NCBI GenBank assembly: GCA_019417865.1
Contig: DYCW01000312.1
Span: forward strand, 1-8,740
Direction of reading: 5' to 3'
DNA length: 8,740 bases
Origin: Ruminococcus sp.
GTDB lineage: Bacteria > Bacillota > Clostridia > Oscillospirales > Ruminococcaceae
Within the stretch, counting starts at the first letter, position 1, and each line of letters begins with the position of its first letter. Below are positions 1 through 6,645 of the stretch, piece by piece. Both the position numbers and the translations under genes were made by a program. The notes below the pieces were generated by a model that saw nothing but the letters and a program-made list of their open reading frames with translations, did no database searches and was not told where the DNA came from.

Positions 1-2072
1 CCTATACTGTTATCTCCGCAGAATACAGTGGGATTCGTTCCGATGTGACGTATTATGTGCCGGACGGTGCAACCCATGAGGTTTGGCGTGCTGTGATTAC
101 CAATCAGAGTGACCGCCCCAGAAACCTGTCTGCGTTCGGCTTTGTGGAATTTACCAACGAGGATAATTACGAACAGGATCAGGTTAACTTGCAGTATTCC
201 CTGTTTATCTCTCGAACTGCATTTGAGAAAAATAAAATCATGCAGTATATCAGCGAATACAGCAAGAAAGATGCCACCAGTCGGTTCTTTGGCATGGTGG
301 GAGCACCGGTTACCGGCTATAACGGCAGTTTGGAACATTTCATTGGTGCTTATCGGACCTATTCCAATCCGATTGCAGTCGAGAGCGGCAAGTGTGACAA
401 TGAGCTGAATTACAATGCCAACTCTTGCGGTGCCTTGCAGACCGAGTTGACATTGCAGCCAGGCGAATCGAAAGAATTGATCTTTGTACTGGGCAGAAAG
501 ACCAGCGAAGAGGCAGATGCCATTCTGCACACCTATGAAACCGCTGGCAAGGTAGATGCGGAAGTAGATGCCCTTAAGCACTTCTGGCATGAAAAACTAG
601 AGCATTTCTCTGTCGAAACGCCGTCCGAGACATTTAACAATATGATCAATGTCTGGAATGCATATCAGTGCTTTATTACCTTTATCTGGTCAAGAGCAGC
701 CTCCTTTATTTACTGCGGTCTGCGGAATGGCTATGGTTATCGAGATACCGTACAGGACATTCAGGGTATCATCCACTTAGATCCGGAGCTGGCAGCAGAC
801 AAGATTCGCTTTATGTTGTCGGCACAGGTGGACAACGGCGGCGGTTTACCACTGGTCAAATTCACTCACAATGCAGGGCACGAAAATACACCAGATGATC
901 GAGACTATGTGAAGGAAACCGGACATCCGTCCTATCGGGCAGATGATGCCCTGTGGTTGTTCCCGACCATTGCAAAGTATGTGGGAGAAAGCGGCAACAA
1001 GGCATTTTATGATGAAGTGATCGTCTATGCAAACGGCGGTGAAGATACGGTTTATGACCACCTGAAGCGTGCCATTCAGTTCTCTATGGAACGCCTCGGT
1101 GATCATAATATGCCAGCTGGATTGCATGCGGACTGGAATGACTGCCTGCGGCTTGGCAAGAAAGGCGAATCCACCTTTGTTGCATTCCAGTTGTATTATG
1201 CGATGACGATGATGAAAAAACTGGCAGCCGAACGGAATGACGCTGTCTATGTGGATTATCTGGAAGAAGCACAGGCAAAACTGGCAGCAACATTGGAAAC
1301 CTGCTGGGATGAAGACCGCTTTATCCGTGGCATTCGGGAAGATGGTGTCATTGTAGGGGCAAAGAAAGACCCAGAGGCAAATATGTGGCTGAATCCACAG
1401 AGCTGGAGTGTCATTTCTGGCTTTGCCAGCAAGGAGCAGGCAGATGCTGCCATGCGGTCTGTCGCAGAGATTTTGGATACTCCATATGGTGCAAAGCTGC
1501 TGGAACCGCCGTATCGGCAGCATTATTTCGACGGTGCACTGATGCATATCTTCAATCCGGATACCAAGGAGAACGGCGGTATTTTCTCGCAGTCGCAGGG
1601 TTGGCTGATTCTGGCGGAAGCATTGCTGGGACATGGGAATGCCGCATTCCGGTACTTTACAGAGAGTTCTCCGGCAGCCATGAATGAAAAGGCAGAAATT
1701 CGTGTCATGGAACCATATGTACATGGACAGTTCACCGAGTCTTCTGCTTCCCCATATGCAGGACGGGCACATGTACATTGGCTGACAGGAACGGCTTCTA
1801 CAGTGATGGTTGGTTGCGTGGAAGGCATTTGCGGAATGCGTCCGGATGCAGACGGTCTGGCCATTCGTCCGTCCATTCCGGCAGATTGGGACGGCATGAA
1901 GATGCACAAGTTGTTCCGTGGCAAGCAGCTGGAGATTACGGTGCAGAATCCGCAGCATGTAGAGAGTGGTGTTGCCTCTTTGACATTAAACGGAAAACAG
2001 CTGGAGGGTGACTATATTCCGGCAGAAAAGCTTGCAGAGCACAATGAAATTGTGGTTGTACTTGGAAAGTAA
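1..2072 (+). CDS. GH94 disaccharide phosphorylase, probably cellobiose phosphorylase (N-terminus outside window)
   Basis: Cytoplasmic inverting phosphorylase that splits a beta-linked glucose disaccharide with phosphate, giving alpha-glucose 1-phosphate and a free sugar. The frame is open to the left edge (first full codon at base 3). The GTG at 45 lies inside the N-terminal beta-sandwich and is not the start. About 690 residues are visible against roughly 800 for the family, so some 110-130 are missing. Visible features are the YRDT-x-QD substrate-binding motif (bases 738-761), then ADWNDCL with the general-acid Asp of DWND at 1140-1142, and HWLTGTAS near 1778-1801, whose Thr-Gly belongs to the phosphate site. 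The stretch 'NGYGYRDTVQDIQGIIHLDP' resembles Ruminococcus cellobiose phosphorylases and annotated 'diacetylchitobiose phosphorylases'. Family membership is nearly certain; the substrate (cellobiose, longer cellodextrin or chitobiose) is inferred. It fits a cell that imports cellodextrins made by a cellulosome. Confidence 0.93.
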   Translation, partial: YTVISAEYSGIRSDVTYYVPDGATHEVWRAVITNQSDRPRNLSAFGFVEFTNEDNYEQDQVNLQYSLFISRTAFEKNKIMQYISEYSKKDATSRFFGMVGAPVTGYNGSLEHFIGAYRTYSNPIAVESGKCDNELNYNANSCGALQTELTLQPGESKELIFVLGRKTSEEADAILHTYETAGKVDAEVDALKHFWHEKLEHFSVETPSETFNNMINVWNAYQCFITFIWSRAASFIYCGLRNGYGYRDTVQDIQGIIHLDPELAADKIRFMLSAQVDNGGGLPLVKFTHNAGHENTPDDRDYVKETGHPSYRADDALWLFPTIAKYVGESGNKAFYDEVIVYANGGEDTVYDHLKRAIQFSMERLGDHNMPAGLHADWNDCLRLGKKGESTFVAFQLYYAMTMMKKLAAERNDAVYVDYLEEAQAKLAATLETCWDEDRFIRGIREDGVIVGAKKDPEANMWLNPQSWSVISGFASKEQADAAMRSVAEILDTPYGAKLLEPPYRQHYFDGALMHIFNPDTKENGGIFSQSQGWLILAEALLGHGNAAFRYFTESSPAAMNEKAEIRVMEPYVHGQFTESSASPYAGRAHVHWLTGTASTVMVGCVEGICGMRPDADGLAIRPSIPADWDGMKMHKLFRGKQLEITVQNPQHVESGVASLTLNGKQLEGDYIPAEKLAEHNEIVVVLGK

Positions 2073-2182
2073 CCGATAGCACTGCAAAAATGGGTGCGTC
2101 GGATGGCACGCCGCAGTTGCCTGCAAACAAGTGCGTGACAGCTTGGCGAGGCAGACGGTGTTTGCCCTTCTACAGAAACAGA

Positions 2183-2223
2183 AGAAGTTTGCGGTCTTGA
2201 TACCGGCAAGCTTCTTTCATTCT
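2183..2223 (+). terminator. Candidate intrinsic terminator after the GH94 gene
   Basis: The left arm AGAAGTTTGCGGT (2183-2195) pairs with ACC (2202-2204) and GCAAGCTTCT (2206-2215). There is one G-T wobble, one bulged G at 2205 and a six-base loop. The following bases, TTCATTCT, are only moderately T-rich, so termination may be partial and the downstream gene may be reached by read-through. The rest of the 174-base gap (2073-2246) holds no convincing small ORF and no sigma-70 promoter that I could support. Confidence 0.5.
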
Positions 2224-2230
2224 AAAAACA

Positions 2231-2240
2231 AGGAGGAGGA
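2231..2240 (+). promoter_or_regulatory. Doubled Shine-Dalgarno before tandem ATG start codons
   Basis: AGGAGGAGGA contains AGGAGG in two overlapping registers (2231-2236 and 2234-2239). They lie 10 and 7 bases before the ATG at 2247, and 13 and 10 bases before the in-frame ATG at 2250. Either methionine could be the real start, which changes the protein by one residue. The site is very strong and supports this ORF as a real gene. Confidence 0.85.
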
Positions 2241-2246
2241 AATAGG

Positions 2247-3071
2247 ATGATGACTTGTCCTTATTGTGGTGCACAGCAGGAGCAAACGGATTCCATTTAC
2301 TGTGAAAATTGTGGACAGCTGCTGCCGGCTCTGCATTCAGAAATGGAACCGTCTAAAACACAAAATCATCCCGTTCGCTTTTGGTTGCTTTTGCTCATTG
2401 GATTGCCGATTCTGGTGATTCTTGCAACTGCGGTGTTTGTTCGATATCAGAACGACACAGAACAAACAGATACCGCTGCCTCTGGTGAAATAGACACATC
2501 TGGTACATTCTATGACCGCAGGGAACGAGCTGTTCTAATTTGTGAATCCGCTGACCAATTCTCGGAAGCGGAATTGCAAACTATGTCTGATCAGCTGTGG
2601 GAGACCAGTGAAGCCCTACAAATGGCAATCGGTGTCCGGATTGGCGAAACACCGCTTAGCAGTCAGGAGGCTGCACGAGAAATTGCCATTGCAGACTTTC
2701 AACAGGAATTTCCATCAGTGGAAAGTGGGGTCTGGCTCTATCTGGATTTTTCCGCCGATATCGCAGAATCAGATTATGAGGTGTATGACTATCTTTTGAC
2801 GTATGGTTCTGCTCAGCTCTATTACACCAATGCTCCTGACAACGATCGGATCAGCGAGATATTTTCTCAATTGCATCCCATGCTACAAAAAGGCAGTGAA
2901 GACGGGGTGCAGGCGGTAAACCAGTTCTGTGATGCATTGCGGAGCTACCATCAGGCAGGGATTCCAGATGGTTATTATGTCTATGATGCCGATACAGGGC
3001 AATATCTCTATGAGGAAAACGGTATCATTTCCTGGCATGATATGCCGCCAATTGGGGAAATGGGAACATAA
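2247..3071 (+). CDS. Zinc-ribbon membrane protein with TPM-like extracytoplasmic domain
   Basis: A 274-residue protein of unknown function. Residues 4-22 form a zinc ribbon (CPYC at 4-7, CENC at 19-22). Residues 44-66 are a single hydrophobic helix, preceded by His/Arg and followed by an acidic, Ser/Thr-rich linker (69-86). With the ribbon inside, residues 95-240 would face outward. That part reads like the TPM fold: an opening strand (AVLICESAD), a helix starting FSEAELQTMSDQL, a strand IGVRI, a strand GVWLYLDFS and a helical end (DRISEIFSQLHPMLQKG). Its usual acidic metal-site pattern is not obvious, so it is divergent or only similar. The C-terminal 30 residues contain a Tyr-rich hairpin (DGYYVYDADTGQYLYEENG). 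TPM proteins have been linked to photosystem repair phosphatases and to membrane-protein quality control, but no specific role can be assigned here. The start is supported by the doubled Shine-Dalgarno. Confidence 0.85.
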   Translation: MMTCPYCGAQQEQTDSIYCENCGQLLPALHSEMEPSKTQNHPVRFWLLLLIGLPILVILATAVFVRYQNDTEQTDTAASGEIDTSGTFYDRRERAVLICESADQFSEAELQTMSDQLWETSEALQMAIGVRIGETPLSSQEAAREIAIADFQQEFPSVESGVWLYLDFSADIAESDYEVYDYLLTYGSAQLYYTNAPDNDRISEIFSQLHPMLQKGSEDGVQAVNQFCDALRSYHQAGIPDGYYVYDADTGQYLYEENGIISWHDMPPIGEMGT

Positions 3072-3135
3072 AAATGATTTGTTTATGGAAAATAAAACGG
3101 ATACAGTAAGATAAATATGAAAAATGTGATGTGAT

Positions 3136-3141
3136 TATAAT
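3136..3141 (+). promoter_or_regulatory. Candidate -10 box for the dockerin protease gene
   Basis: A perfect TATAAT sits in the AT-rich gap (3072-3202) between the zinc-ribbon gene and the protease gene. It predicts a transcript start near 3148 and a leader of about 55 bases. No good TTGACA-like -35 lies 16-18 bases upstream (17 bases upstream reads AAATAT). The TG at 3132-3133 is one base too far away for a standard extended -10. In AT-rich DNA a chance match is possible. No hairpin terminator for the upstream gene is visible in this gap, so read-through is also possible. Confidence 0.45.
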
Positions 3142-3186
3142 AGTTTCATTACGCATTCGTTTTCTTTTTATTTTAACCATTTATAT

Positions 3187-3194
3187 AAAGGGAG
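3187..3194 (+). promoter_or_regulatory. Ribosome binding site fixing the protease start at 3203
   Basis: AAAGGGAG ends eight bases before the ATG at 3203. This site, together with the signal peptide that begins there (MKKHTLLAFTLAIALVG), sets the start. The frame stays open upstream to a GTG at 3131, but using that codon would place 24 extra hydrophobic residues in front of a normal signal peptide and would begin inside the candidate -10 region. Confidence 0.8.
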
Positions 3195-3202
3195 CTATTT
3201 TT

Positions 3203-6200
3203 ATGAAAAAACATACGTTACTTGCATTCACCTTAGCCATTGCCCTGGTAGGTTCTAATGCGACTGCCTTTCCAGCAGTTGCAGCAGATACCAATTCTAC
3301 AGAACCTGCCGCAGACTGGATAGAGGGCGAAGCAATTGTTCTCACATCTGGTATGCCATTGCTACAGGGTGGCACTGCCAGCACAGAAGAAACAGTGGTA
3401 CATACTGCTACATTTGATTGGCAGCCGAAAACTGGTATCGAAGAACTGCCTTTGCTGGGAAGTGCCGCCGCTGCACCGGACAGCATTTCTGTTTCCTTGG
3501 TGCGTTCGGAAACAGAAACCATGGAAGAACTGATTGCACGGCTGGAACAGCAGCCCAATGTCATTTGTGCAGAGCCAAACTGGAAAATCGAAACTTGTTC
3601 CATCACGGATTATCAGGATTCACTTTGGGCATTCGAGAATGTCGGACAAAACGGCGGTACACCGGGTCTGGATATGAACGTCGAAGCACTGGAGGGTACC
3701 CTTACAGAGACAGAGACGGAGACAGTGATTGCCGTTGTAGATACGGGCATTAATCTTTCTCACCCGGATTTGCAGCCCTATCTTTGGGAAAATCCCTATG
3801 CGGAAAGCGGAGAACTGGAGGGTCTGCACGGCTATGATTATGTGAACTGGGATGATGATCCAACGGATGATCACGGACACGGTACACATTGTGCTGGTAT
3901 TATCGCTTCTGTTTTGGAACAGGCAAATGTGGACAATGTAAAGATTATGGGGCTGAAAATTTTGGACGATGGTGGCAGCGGTATTTATTCGGAGATTGCC
4001 GCTTATGAGTATATTTATGATGCACAAAGTCTAGGCATCCATATAAAAGCCATCAACAACTCCTGGGGCGGTCCGTTGATTGGTGCAGGTGCTTTCGGCG
4101 ACATTATGAATTTGATTATGACGCTGGTCGGGCAGAGAGGGGCATTGTCCATCTGTGCATCTGGAAATGACAGCACCAATGTAGACTATTTAACAGATTA
4201 TCCAAGTGGTTTAGACAATCCCTATATTATTTCAGTTGCAGCAACAGATGAGAATGACAACCTTGCAGATTTTTCTAACTATGGTATGAAGACAGTAGAT
4301 CTGGCTGCACCGGGCGTCAATATCTTGTCCACTTATTTTGCACCAAATTTTGAGCCGGATGTCTTTTCAGCGGATCAGCGGGAAACGTTGATTGCCATGA
4401 CAGAAGATTTTTCAGAATCGGTTCCCACATTGGTGGATGCCACTGCCTTGTCTGATGGGGTCGGTCAGGGACAGCTGATGCTGTCATTCGGTACGCCGGA
4501 GGTAGAGCAGTCTTTGACCTTGTCACAGGATGTTTATTTTGGTACACCAGAGCAGGGAAGTTCCCTCTGCTGGGAATATACCGTACTGGAAGACTGTGCA
4601 GAAGACGCCGTGTTGTATTTGCCGCTTCCCTATGCAGTGACAAATGGGGAACGGCGGGATTTCTGTATTCGCTTTAAGCTGGAAACAGAAGGAACGCCGT
4701 GTAGTTTGCGTCTTGCACAGAATATATTGACGGAAAGCGGTGCTTATGGCGATCAGGAAATGGAAACTTTTCTGAGTAAAAACACATATTTTTTCGATAA
4801 AAGCGGCCGATGGAATACTATGACCGCCTGCATAGATGGACAGGACGGAGAGATGCAGGCTCTTGCATGGTATCTGAATGGTACAACCCCTGGCGGTAAG
4901 ATACGGCTTTATATTGATGATTTTCACATCAGTACAGCCAATGTCGAAACAGAATATCCGCAGTATACTTATATGAATGGGACTTCCATGGCAACGCCGT
5001 ATGTCACTGCTGCTGCCGGTCTGCTTTCCCTGCGGACACCGGAAGCCGATGCATTGGAAATTGCCACCGATTTGCTTTGTGCAACCCGTCCGGTAAACCA
5101 ACTAGAATATCGGGTAAAGACTGGTGGCGTACTGGATTTCTCACAGTTGGATCTGGAGATTCCCAGAGTCTTAGATTCCAGCTTAAATACGGAAACAGGA
5201 CAGTTGACTTTGACGGGACGCAATCTGAATGGGATTGCAGATTATTGGAGTGATCCCTTTGCAGATGTGCGGACGGTCAGCCAGACTGACACAGAAATGG
5301 TGCTGGATGTGTCGGATTATGAGCGGTGCTTCTTGAATATTACTTTCTATGATGGGAATAACCATGCGGTTTATCAAACGATACAGTATTATCCGACTGG
5401 TATCTTGCCACAGACCATTGTTTCGATACCAGAACAGTGGGTAGAATCCTTTAATGACCCAATGTTCTATTTAAACGGCATTTTTTATAGATACGATTCT
5501 GAAGGATGGCTGTATCAGTTGGATATGACAGAAGGCTGGATTCTGTTGGATTCCAATGGATTCCCAGCGATTGCGGATACTTTGCCAAGTGCGGCGAATT
5601 TCTATACGGTATCGGATCATCAGCTGTATGTGATTGCTGACTATCCGATGGCAGAAGGCGTGACAAAACAGATCCTGTGCTATGAGTTTGAAGAGGGGAA
5701 TTGGACAAACTGCGGCTTTCCACAGGAGCTGACGCAGATCATAGATGTTACAGCAGGGGACGGGGTGCTTTGGTTTGTTGGACAGCAGTATGATACAGAG
5801 GAAGAGATCGAGGTTTCTGTTCTATGCCAATATGACCCGAATACAAAGGAAACCATTCGAATTTCTGAAATGCCGTCTGATCGAATGGCTGTTGCCTGCC
5901 ATTGGATGACAGATGAACTGGTATTGTCTATGGATGCACTGCCGGATGAGGAGACCTTGAAACCATTGCCGCAGATCATTTATAATCCGGCAACAGACAG
6001 TTGGAAGACCTGTGGGCAGATGACATTTGAACAGATACAGACACTGTATTATAATGAAACAAGCTATCTGTATCCATTTATGAGTGCAGCGAACGACCGG
6101 TATCTGTATCCATTTATGAGTGCAGCGAACGACCGGTATCTGGTTTATGCAGGAATGGGAGTACAGGGAGCTGGTGACATTATTCTGTATGATACGCAGA

Positions 6201-6619
6201 CAAACCAGTATCTTTCCACAGAATACAGTATCTATGACTTGAGTCAGCAATATTACTTTAAGATGGTTGCGAGTGAAGATATGCTGTATTTTCTTTCTGC
6301 AAATGAAACAGGGTTGGAATCTTATTCTGATGCATTGGAATTACAGGTAAGAGGGGTTTCTTTTGAAGAGTTGGCAGCGAGTGCCACGCCTATTATCCAG
6401 CTTGGCGATGTAGACGAAGATGGTATCCTTGCAGTGGAAGATGCCGTTGCCATTCTCACCGCCTATGCAAGAAATTCTGCGGCACTGGAAAGCAACCTCA
6501 CTGCTTCGCAAAAACGGCTTGCAGATGTTGACCAGGACAGCAGCATTAGTGTAGAGGATGCAGTTTCGGTATTGACCTATTATGCAAGAAAGTCTGCAGG
6601 ATTGGAGGCGTCGTTTTGA
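3203..6619 (+). CDS. Secreted multidomain S8 (subtilisin-like) serine protease with C-terminal type I dockerin
   Basis: A 1138-residue exported endopeptidase, probably held on a cellulosome-type scaffold. Order: signal peptide 1-28 (likely cut after AVAA); I9-like propeptide about 35-130, ending CAEPNWKIE; S8 catalytic domain about 140-640 with Asp180 (VVDTG), His226 (HGTHCAG), oxyanion Asn322 (ASGND) and Ser595 (GTSMATPY). The core is split by about 205 extra residues (378-587) that look like a beta-sandwich ending RLYIDDFHIS. Then follow an Ig/IPT-like beta domain (654-732), a Kelch-like propeller (about 745-1050, with units such as IIYNPATDSWK and IILYDTQTNQYL), and a dockerin (1067-1135). 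The triad is complete, so the enzyme should be active. The dockerin calcium ligands are D1069/D1071/D1073/D1080 and D1108/D1110/D1112/D1119. Residues 955-978 are a perfect 12-residue tandem duplication. Domain names outside the catalytic core and dockerin are fold inferences from sequence pattern. Confidence 0.95.
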   Translation: MKKHTLLAFTLAIALVGSNATAFPAVAADTNSTEPAADWIEGEAIVLTSGMPLLQGGTASTEETVVHTATFDWQPKTGIEELPLLGSAAAAPDSISVSLVRSETETMEELIARLEQQPNVICAEPNWKIETCSITDYQDSLWAFENVGQNGGTPGLDMNVEALEGTLTETETETVIAVVDTGINLSHPDLQPYLWENPYAESGELEGLHGYDYVNWDDDPTDDHGHGTHCAGIIASVLEQANVDNVKIMGLKILDDGGSGIYSEIAAYEYIYDAQSLGIHIKAINNSWGGPLIGAGAFGDIMNLIMTLVGQRGALSICASGNDSTNVDYLTDYPSGLDNPYIISVAATDENDNLADFSNYGMKTVDLAAPGVNILSTYFAPNFEPDVFSADQRETLIAMTEDFSESVPTLVDATALSDGVGQGQLMLSFGTPEVEQSLTLSQDVYFGTPEQGSSLCWEYTVLEDCAEDAVLYLPLPYAVTNGERRDFCIRFKLETEGTPCSLRLAQNILTESGAYGDQEMETFLSKNTYFFDKSGRWNTMTACIDGQDGEMQALAWYLNGTTPGGKIRLYIDDFHISTANVETEYPQYTYMNGTSMATPYVTAAAGLLSLRTPEADALEIATDLLCATRPVNQLEYRVKTGGVLDFSQLDLEIPRVLDSSLNTETGQLTLTGRNLNGIADYWSDPFADVRTVSQTDTEMVLDVSDYERCFLNITFYDGNNHAVYQTIQYYPTGILPQTIVSIPEQWVESFNDPMFYLNGIFYRYDSEGWLYQLDMTEGWILLDSNGFPAIADTLPSAANFYTVSDHQLYVIADYPMAEGVTKQILCYEFEEGNWTNCGFPQELTQIIDVTAGDGVLWFVGQQYDTEEEIEVSVLCQYDPNTKETIRISEMPSDRMAVACHWMTDELVLSMDALPDEETLKPLPQIIYNPATDSWKTCGQMTFEQIQTLYYNETSYLYPFMSAANDRYLYPFMSAANDRYLVYAGMGVQGAGDIILYDTQTNQYLSTEYSIYDLSQQYYFKMVASEDMLYFLSANETGLESYSDALELQVRGVSFEELAASATPIIQLGDVDEDGILAVEDAVAILTAYARNSAALESNLTASQKRLADVDQDSSISVEDAVSVLTYYARKSAGLEASF
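6065..6142 (+). repeat. Perfect 36-bp tandem duplication inside the protease gene
   Basis: Two adjacent identical 36-base units (6065-6100 and 6101-6136) are followed by a six-base partial third copy (TATCTG, 6137-6142). The unit is a multiple of three and encodes YLYPFMSAANDR twice (residues 955-978), so the frame is kept. Zero differences between the copies, even at third codon positions, point to a very recent slippage event, or to an assembly or sequencing artefact. It lies in the propeller-like region. Confidence 0.97.
6604..6608 (+). promoter_or_regulatory. GGAGG ribosome site inside the end of the protease gene
   Basis: GGAGG lies within the last codons of the protease. It ends ten bases before the ATG at 6619, which overlaps the protease TGA stop (TGATG). 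It is well placed for the 8-codon mini-ORF at 6619. It is 33 bases from the ATG at 6642, too far to serve that start directly. Confidence 0.55.
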
Positions 6620-6645
6620 TGAGGAATGGCGAAAAAAGAAAATGA
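6619..6645 (+). other. Eight-codon mini-ORF bridging the protease stop and the next start
   Basis: The ATG at 6619-6621 shares its A with the protease stop (TGATG) and has GGAGG ten bases upstream. It reads M-R-N-G-E-K-R-K and stops at TGA 6643-6645, which overlaps the ATG at 6642 of the next gene (ATGA). A ribosome ending the protease could therefore reinitiate, make eight residues, and reinitiate again at 6642. The peptide itself is unlikely to have a function. Translation is inferred from geometry alone; a chance arrangement is possible in such a short span. Confidence 0.4.

Noticed and set aside
45..47. GTG as the start of the GH94 gene
   Set aside because: The frame is open to the left edge and bases 3-44 already read as the family's N-terminal sandwich, so the gene begins outside the window.
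846..1958. Long minus-strand open frame (370 codons) opposite the GH94 gene
   Set aside because: The product is rich in Cys and His with no domain pattern, there is no ribosome site, and the plus strand is clearly coding.
3131..3202. Upstream in-frame GTG start adding 24 residues to the protease
   Set aside because: It has no ribosome site, overlaps the candidate promoter, and would put a hydrophobic stretch in front of a normal signal peptide that starts at an ATG with a good Shine-Dalgarno.
3072..3202. Riboswitch or structured leader before the protease gene
   Set aside because: The gap is AT-rich with no GC-paired arms and no motif of a known riboswitch; only a -10 box and a ribosome site can be supported.
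6065..6142. CRISPR-like repeat, because the unit is 36 bases
   Set aside because: The copies touch with no spacer, there are only two, and they lie in frame inside a coding region.
6582..6641. Upstream in-frame ATG adding 20 residues to the AT-rich cysteine-rich protein
   Set aside because: No Shine-Dalgarno precedes it, the extra residues are encoded inside the protease tail in another frame, and the recognisable barrel begins at the ATG at 6642.
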